From: Yamagishiella unicocca
Taxonomy: Eukaryota; Chlorophyta; Chlorophyceae; Chlamydomonadales; Volvocaceae
Reading direction: 5' to 3'
Assembly: GCA_003116995.1 (NCBI GenBank)
Contig: BDSL01000094.1
Span: forward strand, 62,001 to 126,000
DNA: 64,000 nt
The translations under genes and the position numbers were made by a program. Positions 29,201 to 40,901 of the stretch are shown here, one piece after another. Each line of letters opens with the position of its first letter. Positions within the stretch are counted from its first letter, which is position 1. The notes beneath the pieces were generated by a model that worked only from the letters and a program-made list of their open reading frames with translations, was not told the DNA's origin and did no database searches.

Positions 29201-31229
29201 CTCGCGTATGCACAGACCCTTCAGGGCACGTTTGCCGCGCTCCCTTGTTCCGTTGCCGCGCGCGGTTGCGGTGCACGTACACCATACGTACGGGAATACC
29301 CACGAACTGTCCGTTCCTGTGCGTTCCCAACTACCCCGATCATGCCTTGCAGCTTTTCCAAGGCACGTTCATTAAGGTGAGGGGTTGTACCGCAATCAGC
29401 TAGCTTACCCGTCTATCTGTACGCCCATGGAAGGATAATGGAAGGATAACATTGGTAACCCGCTGACAGACGTGGTGAGGTCCAGCCTGGCGCGACGCCG
29501 TTTGATTGCCGCTGCTCCTTTTATGTCACGTATGCCACAATGCATTGCACGACCCTCGCAGATCATCAACCCCTCCGCTAGCCTCATTCAAGTGCTGGAG
29601 TGGACCCTACTCAACAGCTCCGTGGCGTTGGTGGGCTACTACTTCGCCGCTGCCACCATTGACAAGCCCTGGATGGGCCGGACACGGATGCAGATGATGG
29701 GCTTCTCATGGATGGTACGTACGCAGGGTCATGTGCAGTTGTGCACGCACTATCTCTATCTGGCTACCATGGATGGCCATCTATCTAGCCATCACGTACT
29801 AGCTACGTGACTAGCAGGCTAGCTAACTAACCGCGCGTCTAGTTGAGTTCTTGCGCCGCTTGCGCGCCAGCTTCGAATCCCGCAACTAACCCCAACATAC
29901 ACATACAAGCAAGCCGCCGTGCGTGCGTGCTGCGCTGGGGCCCCTACCTCGTATGCTTTCGCCTCCTGCGTGCCCCCCCGCAGTTCGTGCTTTTCCTCAT
30001 CTGCGCCATCTTCTACGAGGACCTGAGCAGCCCCAAGTGAGTCCCCGTTCGTACGACTAGTACTTGTCCCAGTTCGTAGCCGTGCGAAACGAGGCGTGTG
30101 TGAAACGGAACTAATTAAGAAGGAAAAAATGCTTTCGTTAACCCGCTGCCTTTAACACGTCTTCTGCGGTCTGTCTGCAGGTACATCCACACGTTCCAGT
30201 TCCTCTACTACTTCTCGTCATTCTGGGGCCAGTTTGGGCCGAACGCCACGACCTGGCTGCTGCCCGCTGAGCTGTCCCCCACGGAGGTACGCTCCATGTG
30301 CCACGGCTTCTCAGCCGCTTTTGGCAAGGCGGGCGCGCTCGTCGCTGGAGTGGTGTTCGGCCTCGTGGATAATCGGGGCAAGTTCTGGATCAGCGCCTTC
30401 TGCGGCTTGGCAGGTGGGGCGCGCGGTGGGGGCCGCCGGCGGGACGTGGCGCGAGTCTTGTTACTCAGTGCGTGAGGCGCGCAGCCGCGTGCGGGCCTAT
30501 CTACCTACACAGTACACACACCATGCGCTATTAGTCCGGTGCAAGACCACGTTGACCGCAATCATCATGCCCTGACAGATCTGCGATCAATAGCTTACTT
30601 ACTGTTGCTGGGAATACAATCTTACCTATCGGGTCTCTAAGATGGCAGTGCGCGGCAGCCTTGCAACCGATGGAGTGGCTGGACATTCCTACTGATGGAA
30701 TGGTCTCCCCAAAGCAAGCAAGCCATCCGCCTGTGTGTAGCTACCGCTTGGAGGTGGTGGCCGCGCGCTCGGTCTCGGTGTCGGGCGCGCCGCGGATGAT
30801 AACCCGCCCACTACTTCCGCCCCACGTCGGCAGCTCCACACTTACCGTAACCCGCGCCTTCGACCCCACGCGTCCCACTCCAATCTGCTACCAGGCGTCG
30901 TCCTGACGTTCTTCACGATCCCCGACACCACCGCCCTGGACCTGCATGAGGGCGACCGCCGCTGGATGGCCATCCTCGACGGCCACCACGACTTGTACCA
31001 TGGCGAGGCCGTCAACCCGCGCTACCTGTCGATTTACGAACGCATGGCCGGCTACGGCCGGCTATACAACGGGGAGGCTGCGGACGCTGCTGTTGATCAG
31101 CGTGTGGCGAGGGACGGCTCCAAGGCCAGAGAGATTGAGCTGCTGGCTGCAGCTGGCTCGAAGGCGGGCAGCAACAGGCGGGCAGCACCAGTAGCAGTCT
31201 CGGTAGTTGCCGTGGAGTGCGCACCTTGA
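26267..31229 (+). CDS. PTA: PHO84/PTA-type H+:phosphate symporter, copy 2 (12 exons)
   Basis: Exons: 26267-26403, 26484-26529, 26656-26698, 27169-27354, 27597-27833, 28237-28419, 28928-29049, 29353-29376, 29562-29714, 29984-30036, 30181-30413, 30895-31229. All phases agree; 1,752 nt, 583 residues. Exons 2 to 11 have exactly the same lengths as in copy 1, and most of the protein is near-identical (GIGVGGEYPVASTSANERAE, FGPNATTWLLPAELSPTE), so this is a tandem duplicate of the same plasma-membrane phosphate importer. Differences concentrate in the N-terminus, the extracellular loop before the second helix, and the C-terminal tail, which here ends in an Ala/Ser/Arg-rich stretch rather than the Glu/Val/Lys tail of copy 1. 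Exon 7 uses an acceptor eight bases upstream of a decoy CCCAG. Donor 11 is the unusual GTGGGG. No TGTAA was found within 2 kb downstream. Confidence 0.95.
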
Positions 31230-34117
31230 CAACGTGCCTACGCACGTTAGTTGTTTGTTGTATGCCACATACACGTACGTGCTAGCAAGGAAACCGAGGT
31301 GCGAAGTGGTGGGTCGAGCGCGGCGGTACGGTACGTTGGGATCTCCGCCGTACATACATTAGGTTTTTGAAACGTGAGGCAAGGCACGGCATGTGCACGT
31401 TGGGCGCTGGTTCGTTCAGTGTTTGGTTGGGGGCGGGGGGCCGTTCTACAAGCATGGGCCTGGGTGGCAACCCTACCGCATCGAGCTAGACGGATGGGTG
31501 TGACTGTCTGGGTATGCAGGGTGACTGTGACCCAACACGCAAGAAATGTTCGTACATTCAGAACTGTCGAGCTGCTGCGTGCCCGCAATGACCTAGGAGT
31601 ACTTGTTGCCCGCAGTGATGCATGGTGCGCTGTGCGTGTTGAGGCAGGGTGGCAGAGCTGAAAATAATACGAGTATTGGCGTTATATCATGCCATCATAT
31701 GAAGTGATTGCTGAATGACGTATATGTATTCGAGCGCATGCCGAGTCTGCTCGCAGCAGTCCGATGTCGATAGTTAGATAACTTGATCACTAGATAGGTC
31801 TACATTTGCGCCGCCCGTGACGTTGGTGGAGCATCGCATGCTTGGGTTTAGAACGCCAAATAAAGCGGCATAGTGGACACCGTGTGAGCATTACCACAGC
31901 TATATTTTGCCACATTTTCAGCATTCGTTGACGGGGGCCGCGAAGGGGCGCGACCTCATTGAGACACGCACCTCATCATGTCGTACCCGAGAAGAAGAGC
32001 TGTGACCTAGGGCTCGTAAGGTATGTAGGGTTGCTACGGGTTGCTAAAGCTGGCATGTAGTAATCGCTGTTACAATGGGTCCATATGATGCGATGATGTC
32101 CGTAGGGTACACGGCAGCAGCTGCCAGTGTGGCCTGCGGCAGCAAATCGGCTAGCAGTCGCGTTTTCCCCATCCGCAGCGGAACAGCTGGGCCCAGCTGC
32201 CGTGGCGCTGTTGAGGTTGTTTGAAGCGCGTAGCGATGCCCTTCGTGCCCTGAGCGTTTTGGATACTTGCAACACCTGGAGCGGTTTAGCATTGAGGGGG
32301 TAGTATCTGAGTGCCGTACTGACCTCGTTTGTATGCTGCTTCAAGGCAGTTTGCTGCCTGCCCGAAGTGGGTAGGGAGGCTGGCCTTGTCCTGGACTGGG
32401 CTCGATATGGAGCCCAGCAATGTACCCGCAAGGCTTGAACCGTTCCGGTCCTCATCTGGGGTCCAGGTCATCCAGCAAACCCTCTAAACCTGCCTGCACC
32501 GCTCAATGCGCACGCGCAGTGTGTCGTTGGTGGCCACGCGTCGCCCAACCACTTCCAAGTCCAAGTGCCCCATGCTCGCCTCTCTATATTTAAGGGCATG
32601 AGGCACTAACACATTTTCAACCTCGTTGGGAAATGGAATGCAGGTGGTGGTGGGTTGCGGACGCTTGGTGGCGGGATGGTCCTGGAGGCACTGTAGGTCA
32701 TCATGGCACAGTGACATTCGCTCAGCGTTGATTGCACACATCTCAGGAGTGTCTTGGGGTATTAGACAGGAGCCCCAAAGGAGTTTGTCCTTCGAAGTAA
32801 CTGGTGGATCGTGCATAGTACTTGTTAGTCCTTCGAAGTTAGTGCATAGTACTAGTTAGCTAGTCCTTCGAAGTAACTGGTGGATCGTGCATAGTACTTG
32901 TTACAACGGCTTCAGGCACGTCATGCTAGCTAGCACCAGTCTGGGATGTAGTTTGTAGTAGTCCTGGCGGCTATTACTGCCATGGAGGTGGGGCGCCGGT
33001 TTATGGCCGCGGCCTTGAAAAGGGCGGCGGCTGGTGGTCCCCCTCTTACTCCGGGTAGCGGTCTTCCCCAGAAAGGCTGGGATGCAGTGGGGCCTCGGCA
33101 TCCTTTCTTGCGGGTGGTTGCCAGTCGCCTCGTGTGCGGGGGACCGGCTGAGGTACTGGTGGATTCGTGGTCGGCCTGAGTTGTCTTGGGGAGCGGGGTT
33201 TCCTGTGCTTCATACGTTCCGGCTCTATAGGCGTGTTGAGCCCTGTTTGGGATCCGTGCCTTATGGGATGAGAGGTGGCTGGTTCCGATGTTTGCATCGT
33301 TGCGGCGCTTCACTGGTTCGTCGGGTGATGGGTTGTTAGGTTAGTTGGTGGCCAGTTCCTGATAGGGGAGCCTCTAGTGCACATTCCCCCTGGGGTGCTG
33401 GCTGCTGCTCAGTGTGCCTACAGCCTGTCGCTTTGGTGTTCTGGTGGTTTGCCTTTGTTCCGGTGCATGTCGGTCTTTGTTTCCTACGTCTTTTTCAGTG
33501 TCAGGCAATGCGCCCGATGGTTCTACCTCTTGGTCTGGAACCCACTGTAATCTTTACAACCAGCATAGCCAATTCACTAACTTGGAGCGCGACAGGTAGG
33601 ATTAATGAAATACACTATGAGTGCGCAGGTAAAATGCATTTACACTAAGTAACACACTTCGTCTTACATTGCTTAGTAGCTTACGGCTGTCAGAGGCTGC
33701 TGGCTCATGATTGGACTACTGCCGCGACAGCCGAAGACTGCCTGCTGTGGGGCCTGATTGGCAGTTGTGCCCCATCCTAGCTGTGTAAAATTCGGTAGAA
33801 GTCCCTGGTTGCTTGAAACCTGGTCAGCGCGGTGTCACGCTGCGACAGCATGTCTGCGTGCTTACACGGTAGTGCGTGGTCGCCGAGAGCCACCGCTGAG
33901 CCACTGCGGCACAACGCATTATTGCAGCGCCCCTGACGCCCCCCCTTCGACTGCCTCAATTGTCACGATTCAAACCTTGATTCTTCTGTGGGCCTCCATG
34001 ATGTCCTGGAACTATAACACTGTAACAGTTACTACAAAAGCAGCAGGGAGAGGTGAAACGCCTAAGGCGGGTGCTCAGTGAATGCCCGGGACTGGTAGTA
34101 ACTGTTGTACATACTGC
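31230..34117. other. Intergenic, transporter 2 to the inverted-repeat element
   Basis: No exon supported. A unit with TCCTTCGAAGTAACTGGTGG and ATCGTGCATAGTACTTGTTA occurs at about 32788-32828 and 32862-32902, with a diverged copy between. Dispersed-repeat fragments are at about 32055-32100 (reverse) and 34005-34033 (forward, immediately left of the mobile element), and a full copy is at 33370-33560. Confidence 0.6.
33370..33560 (+). repeat. Most complete dispersed repeat copy (both modules)
   Basis: Upstream module (CCTGGGGTGCTGGCTGCTGC ... GGTTTGCCTTTGTTCCGGTG ... GTCGGTCTTTG) is joined to the end module (GTCAGGCAATGCGCCCGATG, GTTCTACCTCTTGGTCTGG, AACCCACTGTAATCTTTAC). It shows that the two modules found separately elsewhere form one element of about 190 bp. 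Confidence 0.8.
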
Positions 34118-35330
34118 CACAGGAGTGGTTAAGTCTCAGGTATTACCTATGCCATTCAGCTGAGATTCCAGACTTCAGAAACCGGCCCGGGGTCTCTGCT
34201 GAGTCCCCTGGGGTTTCAGCTGAGACCCTTCAGATAGAGTTTCAGACTTCAGAAACCGGGCCTGAGGGCCCCCACCCCCCTCCCAGCGGGCCTTTGAAGC
34301 CTCTCAGAGCTTCAAACTTCAGAAACCGGCCTGGGGTCTCAGCTGAGTCCCCTGGGGCTTCAGCTGAGACCCTTCAGGGTTTCAGACTTCAGAAACCGGG
34401 CCTGAGGGCCCCCACCCCCCTCCCAGCGGGCATTTGAAGCCTCTCAGAGCTTCAGACTTCAGAAACCGGCCCGGCGGGGTCTCAGCTGAGTCCCCTGGGG
34501 CTTCAGCTGAGACCCTTCAGAGTTTCAGACTTCAGAAACCGGGCCTGAGGGCCCCCACCCCCCTCCCAGCGGGCCTTTGAAGCCTCTCAGAGCTTCAGAC
34601 TTCAGAAACCGGCCCGGGGTCTCAGCTGAGTCCCCTGGGGTTTCAGCTGAGACCCTTCAGATAGAGTTTCAGACTTCAGAAACCGGGCCTGAGGGCCCCC
34701 ACCCCCCTCCCAGCGGCCCTTTGAAGCCTCTCAGAGCTTCAGACTTCAGAAACCGGCCTGGGGTCTCAGCTGGGTCCCCTGGGGCTTCAGCGGAGACCCT
34801 TCAGAGTTTCAGACTTCAGAAACCGGGCCTGAGGGCCCCCACCCCCCTCCCAGCGGCCCTTTGAAGCCTCTCAGAGCTTCAGACTTCAGAAATATTTAAA
34901 TATTTTAGAAAGGAAGGGTCTGAGACTCAGACAAGAACCTCTGAGACTCAGAAAACAGGGCCTTCTCTCAGCTGTCGGTCGGCCACCCACCCGGGCCAGC
35001 CAGCCTTTCAGACCTTCAAAATCTCGGGCTGTCATCTTCGGCAATTCAAGCCGGGTCACATAAGCTAATAGGATAATTCCAAATTAGTTGGCGCAAATAG
35101 CAAACGCAATGGCGGTCGGTAGGAGTGGGGCCGCTGTTTTTCACCGTCTCAGCGCGTTTCAGCCATTTTCAGAATCGCGAAAGTCGTGTCTCTGCCAACG
35201 TTTCAGCATACATTGGATACATTATAGGTCCTTCTATCCTTTAACAAAAAATTGCGCGCGCGTTATGATTACTCGGCCGGTCTAAGGTTAATTGACCTCC
35301 CTTCACGGTTCAATAAAGGCCGGGCATTTA
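34118..35330. repeat. Left inverted-repeat arm with 140-bp subrepeats
   Basis: Contains about five units of some 140 bp starting with AGAGCTTCAGACTTCAGAAA (near 34310, 34446, 34590, 34734, 34875). Each holds two short palindromic GGTCTCAGCTGAGxCCCCTGG-type blocks. The arm then passes through TTTAAATATTT and a unique inner block. Confidence 0.8.
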
Positions 35331-36466
35331 ATTTAAACACAACTATTAAGACAAACACAAACTTGGAGGATTCAACTTCTGCTCGTTCAACTGGCAAAGC
35401 GGTTCATCGACTTCACAGGTTGGGCGCCCGATGGCTCCTTATTGTCCAGTAAATCGCTCTGATATTTGACATTTTCCTAATCAATCCTGATTGGTATTGG
35501 GCCCCATGTTCGTTTCGCTGAAGATCGACATGCTGATGTGTTGCATAACATCTGTGTCGGTGGCCACGCAAACCGGAGCCGACTAAACGGGACGGGATAG
35601 CAGAGGTAGGACTGTGAACCCCGCGGCGGCGACATTGTGTGTGGTGATTGGAGGCCCGCAGTGCTTTCTGATGCTGTCTCGACTACCTGGGGTGCTGCTG
35701 GGTCAGGGACAAACGACACAATTCGATGTAACTACTAGGATTGGTTATTACGGTAGGATTGGTTATCCAGACTCTGGGGGGTACCTGGTCAGCCGACTGA
35801 ACACTGCAGCTGTACAACCACGGCAAAAAAGGAACACGCAACCAGAGACAGGAACGAGGGAAACCCAGACCAACAGGAACGAGGGAACCCAGCCCATAGA
35901 CAAAGGGGTACAAAGCAGGAAAGGGGCTAGGCCACGGTACAGGACCCCCATGCACTTCAAGCACCTTCCCACATCGTTATCTTATTTATCTTATGCACAT
36001 TAGCACGGAAAGTGTTGTTGTTGTACGTATCCACCTGGTCGCCGCTGCATCGCTCCACAGCTTTATCGATGCCAACCCCAACCCCTCCCCTCCAAAAAAC
36101 CCCAAGCCCCCAAAGATGGATCACCAGATCAACGCGCCCTCTCAATTCATCCATACCCCGCCCCAGCCCCTTGCCACACACTATCCCTCACCCCGTGGTA
36201 GGTACACGGGCACCCAACCACGCCAGCCCCTGAGAAACACCGCACACACGGAGACCCATAAAATTCCGGAGTAATAACTGCAAGGCATCACCCGTTGGCA
36301 AGTCCTCCATGTTGGCCCCCTGTGGCTCAAATCTTCCCCTCGCTGGCTGGGTGTGGTGACAGCTGGCAGCTGGGCTACGACACCAGGGCTGGGTTCAGGG
36401 TGGACCTGGGGCAACAATAGAGGAGCAGCACGGGGATCATGCACAGGCCGCGCCATCACTGGGGGG

Positions 36467-36943
36467 CGTCATCGATATTCACCACCCGCCCCCCCGCCCT
36501 CCCCCACGCACCCCATCCCTCTCCCCTCCGCGTGCTGCCCCGTCGCCCCACGCGCGCTCTCCGTAAATCATAAACAGCTGCGGCCACCCCGACCGCCCTC
36601 TCCCCGAGCGGGCCCACCTGCGCATAGCTGGTTGATGCAGCACCAGCTGCGGACGCAGGCGATCCATGCTGTTGCTGCCACGGCCCGCCAAAGGTGAGGG
36701 GCGGCGATGCACCAGGTGGTGGTGCGGGCTGCTGAGAAGAGCCCGGCTTGACTGGCCCACCATGGGGCGGGCGCGACGACGGGCGCTGCGGCGGCCGTGG
36801 TGGCAGCTGGGTCGCAACACCGTGGCCGGGTCCAGGGTGAGCCTGGGGCAACAAAGGGAGCAGCGGGGCGTGCGGCGACCAGAACCACGGCAGGCGGGGT
36901 CGGGGGTAGCGAGGTTGGCCGACGAGGAGCGGCGACAAACAGG
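36467..36943. repeat. Internal direct repeat, copy A
   Basis: Nearly identical to 37105-37580. It holds ATGCTGTTGCTGCCACGGCC and the end GACGAGGAGCGGCGACAAAC. On the minus strand both copies read as a Pro-rich frame (WFWSPHAPLLPLLPQA), so they may derive from a coding sequence, but no start, stop or intron pattern supports a gene. Confidence 0.85.
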
Positions 36944-37104
36944 TGGCTACAAAAAGGAAAAGTGCCCAGCAACGGCAACCCGCAAAGCCAGCTGCACGAA
37001 GCGCAACCCATATCAGCAGCCGTCCGCCACGGCGGCTTTGCTGGAGCACACGTACGACAGTGTACTCGCCCAGCGCCAACCACGCCACGTTGAGTCGTTG
37101 GCGC

Positions 37105-37580
37105 ATCGTCGATAATCACCCCCCGCCCCCCCGCCCTCCCCCACGCACCCCATCCTTCTCCCCTCCGCCTGCTGCCCCGTCGCCCCACGCGCGCTCTCCG
37201 TAAATCATAAACAGCTGCGGCCACCCCGACCACCCTCTCCCCGAGCGGGCCCACCTGCGCATAGCTGGTTGATGCAGCACCAGCTGCGGACGCAGGCGAT
37301 CCATGCTGTTGCTGCCACGGCCCGCCAAAGGTGAGGGGCGGCGATGCACCAGGTGGTGGTGCGGGCTGCTGAGAAGAGCCCGGCTTGACTGGCCCACCAT
37401 GGGGCGGGCGCGACGACGGGCGCTGCGGCGGCCGTGGTGGCAGCTGGGTCGCAACACCGTGGCCGGGTCCAGGTTGAGCCTGGGGCAACAAAGGGAGCAG
37501 CGGGGCGTGCGGCGACCAGAACCACGGCAGGCGGGGTCGGGGGTAGCGAGGTTGGCCGACGAGGAGCGGCGACAAACAGG
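37105..37580. repeat. Internal direct repeat, copy B
   Basis: Second copy of the 476-bp internal repeat. It differs from copy A by only a few substitutions (for example CATCCTTCTCCCC against CATCCCTCTCCCC), indicating a recent duplication. Confidence 0.85.
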
Positions 37581-37989
37581 AGTCTCACCGTTTCACATTA
37601 AGGTACAAGCACATTTTTGCCCCTTCATGACAACACTGCAGCCTACATTCACGGATGCCCCTTCACGATAATGCTGAGACCTACACTTTTCCAATTGGGT
37701 GATCCATCCGCCGGAAGTGAACCGACACTGGCGGTATATGATTGAGGCTGCCAATGCTCCGATCTCGGCTCATCCCTTCTCCATCGAAAGCACGGTAAAT
37801 ACCGCTTGGCCGGTGGTTGAAGGGTCTTGGGCTGCGAAGATTGACATTCCAAACTCCGACAGGTCAGGCTCCGGGTGCTTAGATGAACTGGTCGTGGTTC
37901 GCATGAGTCGCTAGTACTTGGGCGTACTCGGGCGCAAGCACCGGTACCTCTATCGGAGCGTATGGCAGTAGATCTACCGTTGGCTTCTG

Positions 37990-38828
37990 AGTAGACAAAC
38001 TCAAACTCCTCCTAAATCTTATTTAAAGGGTAGAAGGACCTATAATGTATCTAATGTATGCTGAAACGTTGGCAGAGACACGACTTTCGCGATTCTGAAA
38101 ATGGCTGAAACGCGCTGAGACGGTACGAGACAGCGGCCCCACTCCTACCGACCGCCATTGCGTTTGCTATTTGCGCCAACTAATTTCCTATTAGCTTATG
38201 TGACCCGGCTTGAATTGCCGAAGATGACAGCCCGAGATTTTGAAGGTCTGAAAGGGTCTGAAAGGCTGGCTGGCCCGGGTGGGTGGCCGACCGACAGCTG
38301 AGAAAAGGCCCTGTTTTCTGAGTCTCAGAGGTTCTTGTCTGAGTCTCAGAGCCCTCCTTTCTGAAATATTTAAATATTTCTGAAGTCTGAAGCTCTGAAA
38401 GGCTTCAAAGGCCCGCTGGGAGGGGGGTGGGGCCCTCAGGCGGCTGAGACAGGTTTCTGAAGTCTGAAGCCCTGAAGGGTCTCAGACGAAGCCCCAGGGG
38501 ACTCAGCTGAGACCCCGGGCCGGTTTCTGAAGTATGGAACCCTGAAGGGTCTCAGCTGAAGCCCCGGGGGACTCAGCTGAGACCCCGGGCCGGTTTCTGA
38601 AGTCTGAAGCCCTGAAGGGTCTCAGCTGAAGCCCCAGGGGACTCAGCTGAGACCCCGGGCCGGTTTCTGAAGTCTGAAACCCTGAAGGGTCTCAGCTGAA
38701 GCCCCACGGGACTCAGCTGAATGGTTTCAGACTCAGAAATGGCCATTCTCAGCCTGAGATTTTGAAATTCTCAAAACTAGTCTCAGAGCGACTTCAGAGC
38801 TGTTTTCTGAGACTCAGCCATTCCTGTG
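37990..38828. repeat. Right inverted-repeat arm with 70-bp subrepeats
   Basis: Inverse of the left arm. Its tandem units are about 70 bp (GGTTTCTGAAGTCTGAAGCC ... CTGAGACCCCGGGCC, near 38452, 38522, 38592 and 38662), so the arms have amplified different parts of the same sequence. Confidence 0.8.
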
Positions 38829-40076
38829 TCACTATATGGGGGGGGACCGAGATGGGGAGCCGGGGAGGTGGGGTGGTGGGGAGCGTGGTGGGGAGATGGG
38901 GTGGTGGGGTCTTCATGGGTGATGAGGTGATGCACAACCACACACCCCTGCACGACCAAGAGCGTGCGAACGAAGTGAGCACGCTCGAGGGAGTGCATGA
39001 TCACCTCCCTGGATGGGGAGGTGGGATGATGGGGCCTGCTTAGCCCCATCGCCTCCCTTCACGACAGCTGTGTGGGCCGTCAAACCCCCGAGGCATACGG
39101 TATGGTGACCCTCGCATCCCCGGGCGCGACCATCAAGCTACGGGACCCCCCAAGCCTGAGCTTGGGGCCTTGCGGTTAACAATAAACAGGCGGCGTGGCA
39201 GGGCTTCGGGGCGTGCGCGGCTTCACCTACCCGCCCCATTTGCAGCAGGGCATTGGCGAGTTGCCCCTGCTGGTTGCCCTTGGTTGCTACATGTGTGGCA
39301 CATTTAGCGGCCGATCGAGAGGCATGTTCGTTCTATCGCGGCCGAGTATGCCGGAAGAGGCGTTCTCGCCGTGCTAAGGCGGCTGAGGCGGCAGGCAGGC
39401 GGAACCATGACTGTTGTAATAGTGTCATAACGTTACACCTACAACGAACAATCCGCGAAGGCAAGACTTAGCATGGAACCGCCGCGTCACTGTCAACGAA
39501 CGACGGACTTGGTTGGTGCCGGCGAAATGGACGCACTCACGCTGGGACGTGACAGACTTAGTTATGACTAAATACTGAGTGCGCGAGACTATACCGTTAG
39601 TTACTTGCTTGCGGAGTCAGCGACTCGGCGGGGGGCGGTGGACGGCGGGCGAGCAGCCCAGACTCAAGGACACTTGAAGCGCGGTACGGCTAGATCAATC
39701 AGCTGCGGCGCGACGCGGCGCGTAACAAATGCATGTACGGGGGGGCTGCGTGCGTCACATGATCGATCTCGACCTCTGATGACTCACTTATGCACGAACT
39801 CCAACTACCGAGCAAGCGTCGTCGCAGCAGCAACGTGGCATGATTCACCCCACTCTAGTGCATATACCAGCCTTCCTCCCTTGCGAAAGCAATGTGATGC
39901 ATGTATGGAGTTACTCCCTGCAACCCGCATTCGCAAGGTGACATCGTACAGCCCTGCCCCTCGCCGTCGGCCACGCACGCTGCCGATTACGCTGCCCTTG
40001 CGTCCTGGCCTGCACTCGTCTCCTACAGACGTGCTGCTGTCAGCAGTCACAGGCACGCAGGTCGGGTCGCAGTCGC
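38829..40076. other. Intergenic and 3' UTR of the helicase-AAA gene
   Basis: GGGGAGGTGGGGTGGTGG-type simple repeats are at 38850-38915. No exon seen. The right part should be the 3' UTR of the minus-strand giant gene, whose stop codon is at 40077-40079. Confidence 0.5.
39433..39437 (-). terminator. TGTAA poly(A) signal, probable end of helicase-AAA mRNA
   Basis: TTACA on the plus strand is TGTAA on the minus strand, about 640 nt past the stop codon at 40077. Confidence 0.45.
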
Positions 40077-40901
40077 TCAAATCTCGTCATAGCGCTCTAT
40101 GTACGGCGCAACAGGACAGCCGTACCGTCCGCATGCTGCGCATCGCCAAACGGGACGCTTCTTCTTCTTGGCCAACTCCCGCTCTTGCTCCGCTCGTTGC
40201 GCAATCATAGCCTGCCACTGTCGTACCATTTCCCGCAGCACCTCGGCTGACCCCGGGCCAGTGACGACGCCGGCCGTGGAGAGCTTCGGCAGAAGCTGCG
40301 CAGGCAGCGTGGGGTCTGCCGCCAGCACCTGTACGGCGTCCAAGGACGACAGGTCGTGGCCCAGTGCCTCCAGCCCATCCTGCATAGCCCGGAGGAATCC
40401 CGGGTCAAGGCCACCGAAGTCGGCGCTACTGCTGCTGGCCGCTTCCGGGGGCGGACTCTGGTCGGCCGCTGGTGCCTCTTGGGCGGTGGTGACGGGCGCG
40501 GCCGTGACCGGGCGCACAGCAGGCGGAGCCGGCGGCTGCGCAGAGGCGAAGGCGAACTCGGAGGCGGCAGCGGCTTGCTGCTCCAGCTGCGGTGGCCACG
40601 ACCCCGGGTCCTGCGCATCGCCATCACCCGCCGTGGTGCTTCCGTCACCGACACTGCCAACGCCGGGCGGTTGCGCGCGGTGCTTGGGCGGCTTCTTGTC
40701 TTCCAGCAAGGAATCCAGGGAGGACCGCAGGTCCGCCAGGGTTGCCGTGCCGGGCTCATCACCGTCGCTGGCGGCCTCAGATGCCCGTGGTTGCTGCTGC
40801 TGCTGTGGCGGCAGGTAGTTGCGAACGGAGAAGGCCGCGAAGACACGCTTGGCCCAGGTGCCAACGTCGCGGCCGTTGGCCCAGTTGGGCGCGGCCGCCA
40901 G
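40077..40901 (-). other. C-terminal exon: end of AAA+ 3, disordered tail, cysteine cluster
   Basis: Exon 40901-40077 (275 codons with stop). It starts after a GGCGCACCTGCAG acceptor with LAAAPNWANGRDVGTWAK, the lid-region signature of CbbX/SpoVK AAA+ proteins. Then come a poly-Gln tract, a long Ala/Pro/Ser-rich stretch, a coiled coil (WQAMIAQRAEQERELAKKKK) and WRCAACGRYGCP, a possible small zinc site, before the TGA stop. Confidence 0.85.

Larger units (their letters stand above)
34118..38828. mobile_element. 4.7-kb element with long terminal inverted repeats, probably non-autonomous
   Basis: The left end reads CACAGGAGTGGTTAAGTCTC; the reverse complement of the right end reads CACAGGAATGGCTGAGTCTC. 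The arms stay complementary for hundreds of bases, including a unique inner block (GGTAGGAGTGGGGCCGCTGT ... CTGCCAACGTTTCAGCATAC) at about 35115-35240 and inverted at about 38030-38155. The arms are padded with subterminal tandem repeats. I found no transposase domain; internal open frames are Pro-rich and repeated. Target-site duplication is unclear: the match may extend outward to TG(C/A)CACAGG. Most likely a DNA transposon derivative lacking its own transposase; the superfamily is undetermined. Confidence 0.8.

Noticed and set aside
36568..37575. 335-codon Pro-rich minus-strand frame as a transposon gene
   Set aside because: It spans two copies of a direct repeat, has no transposase motifs and no splice pattern.
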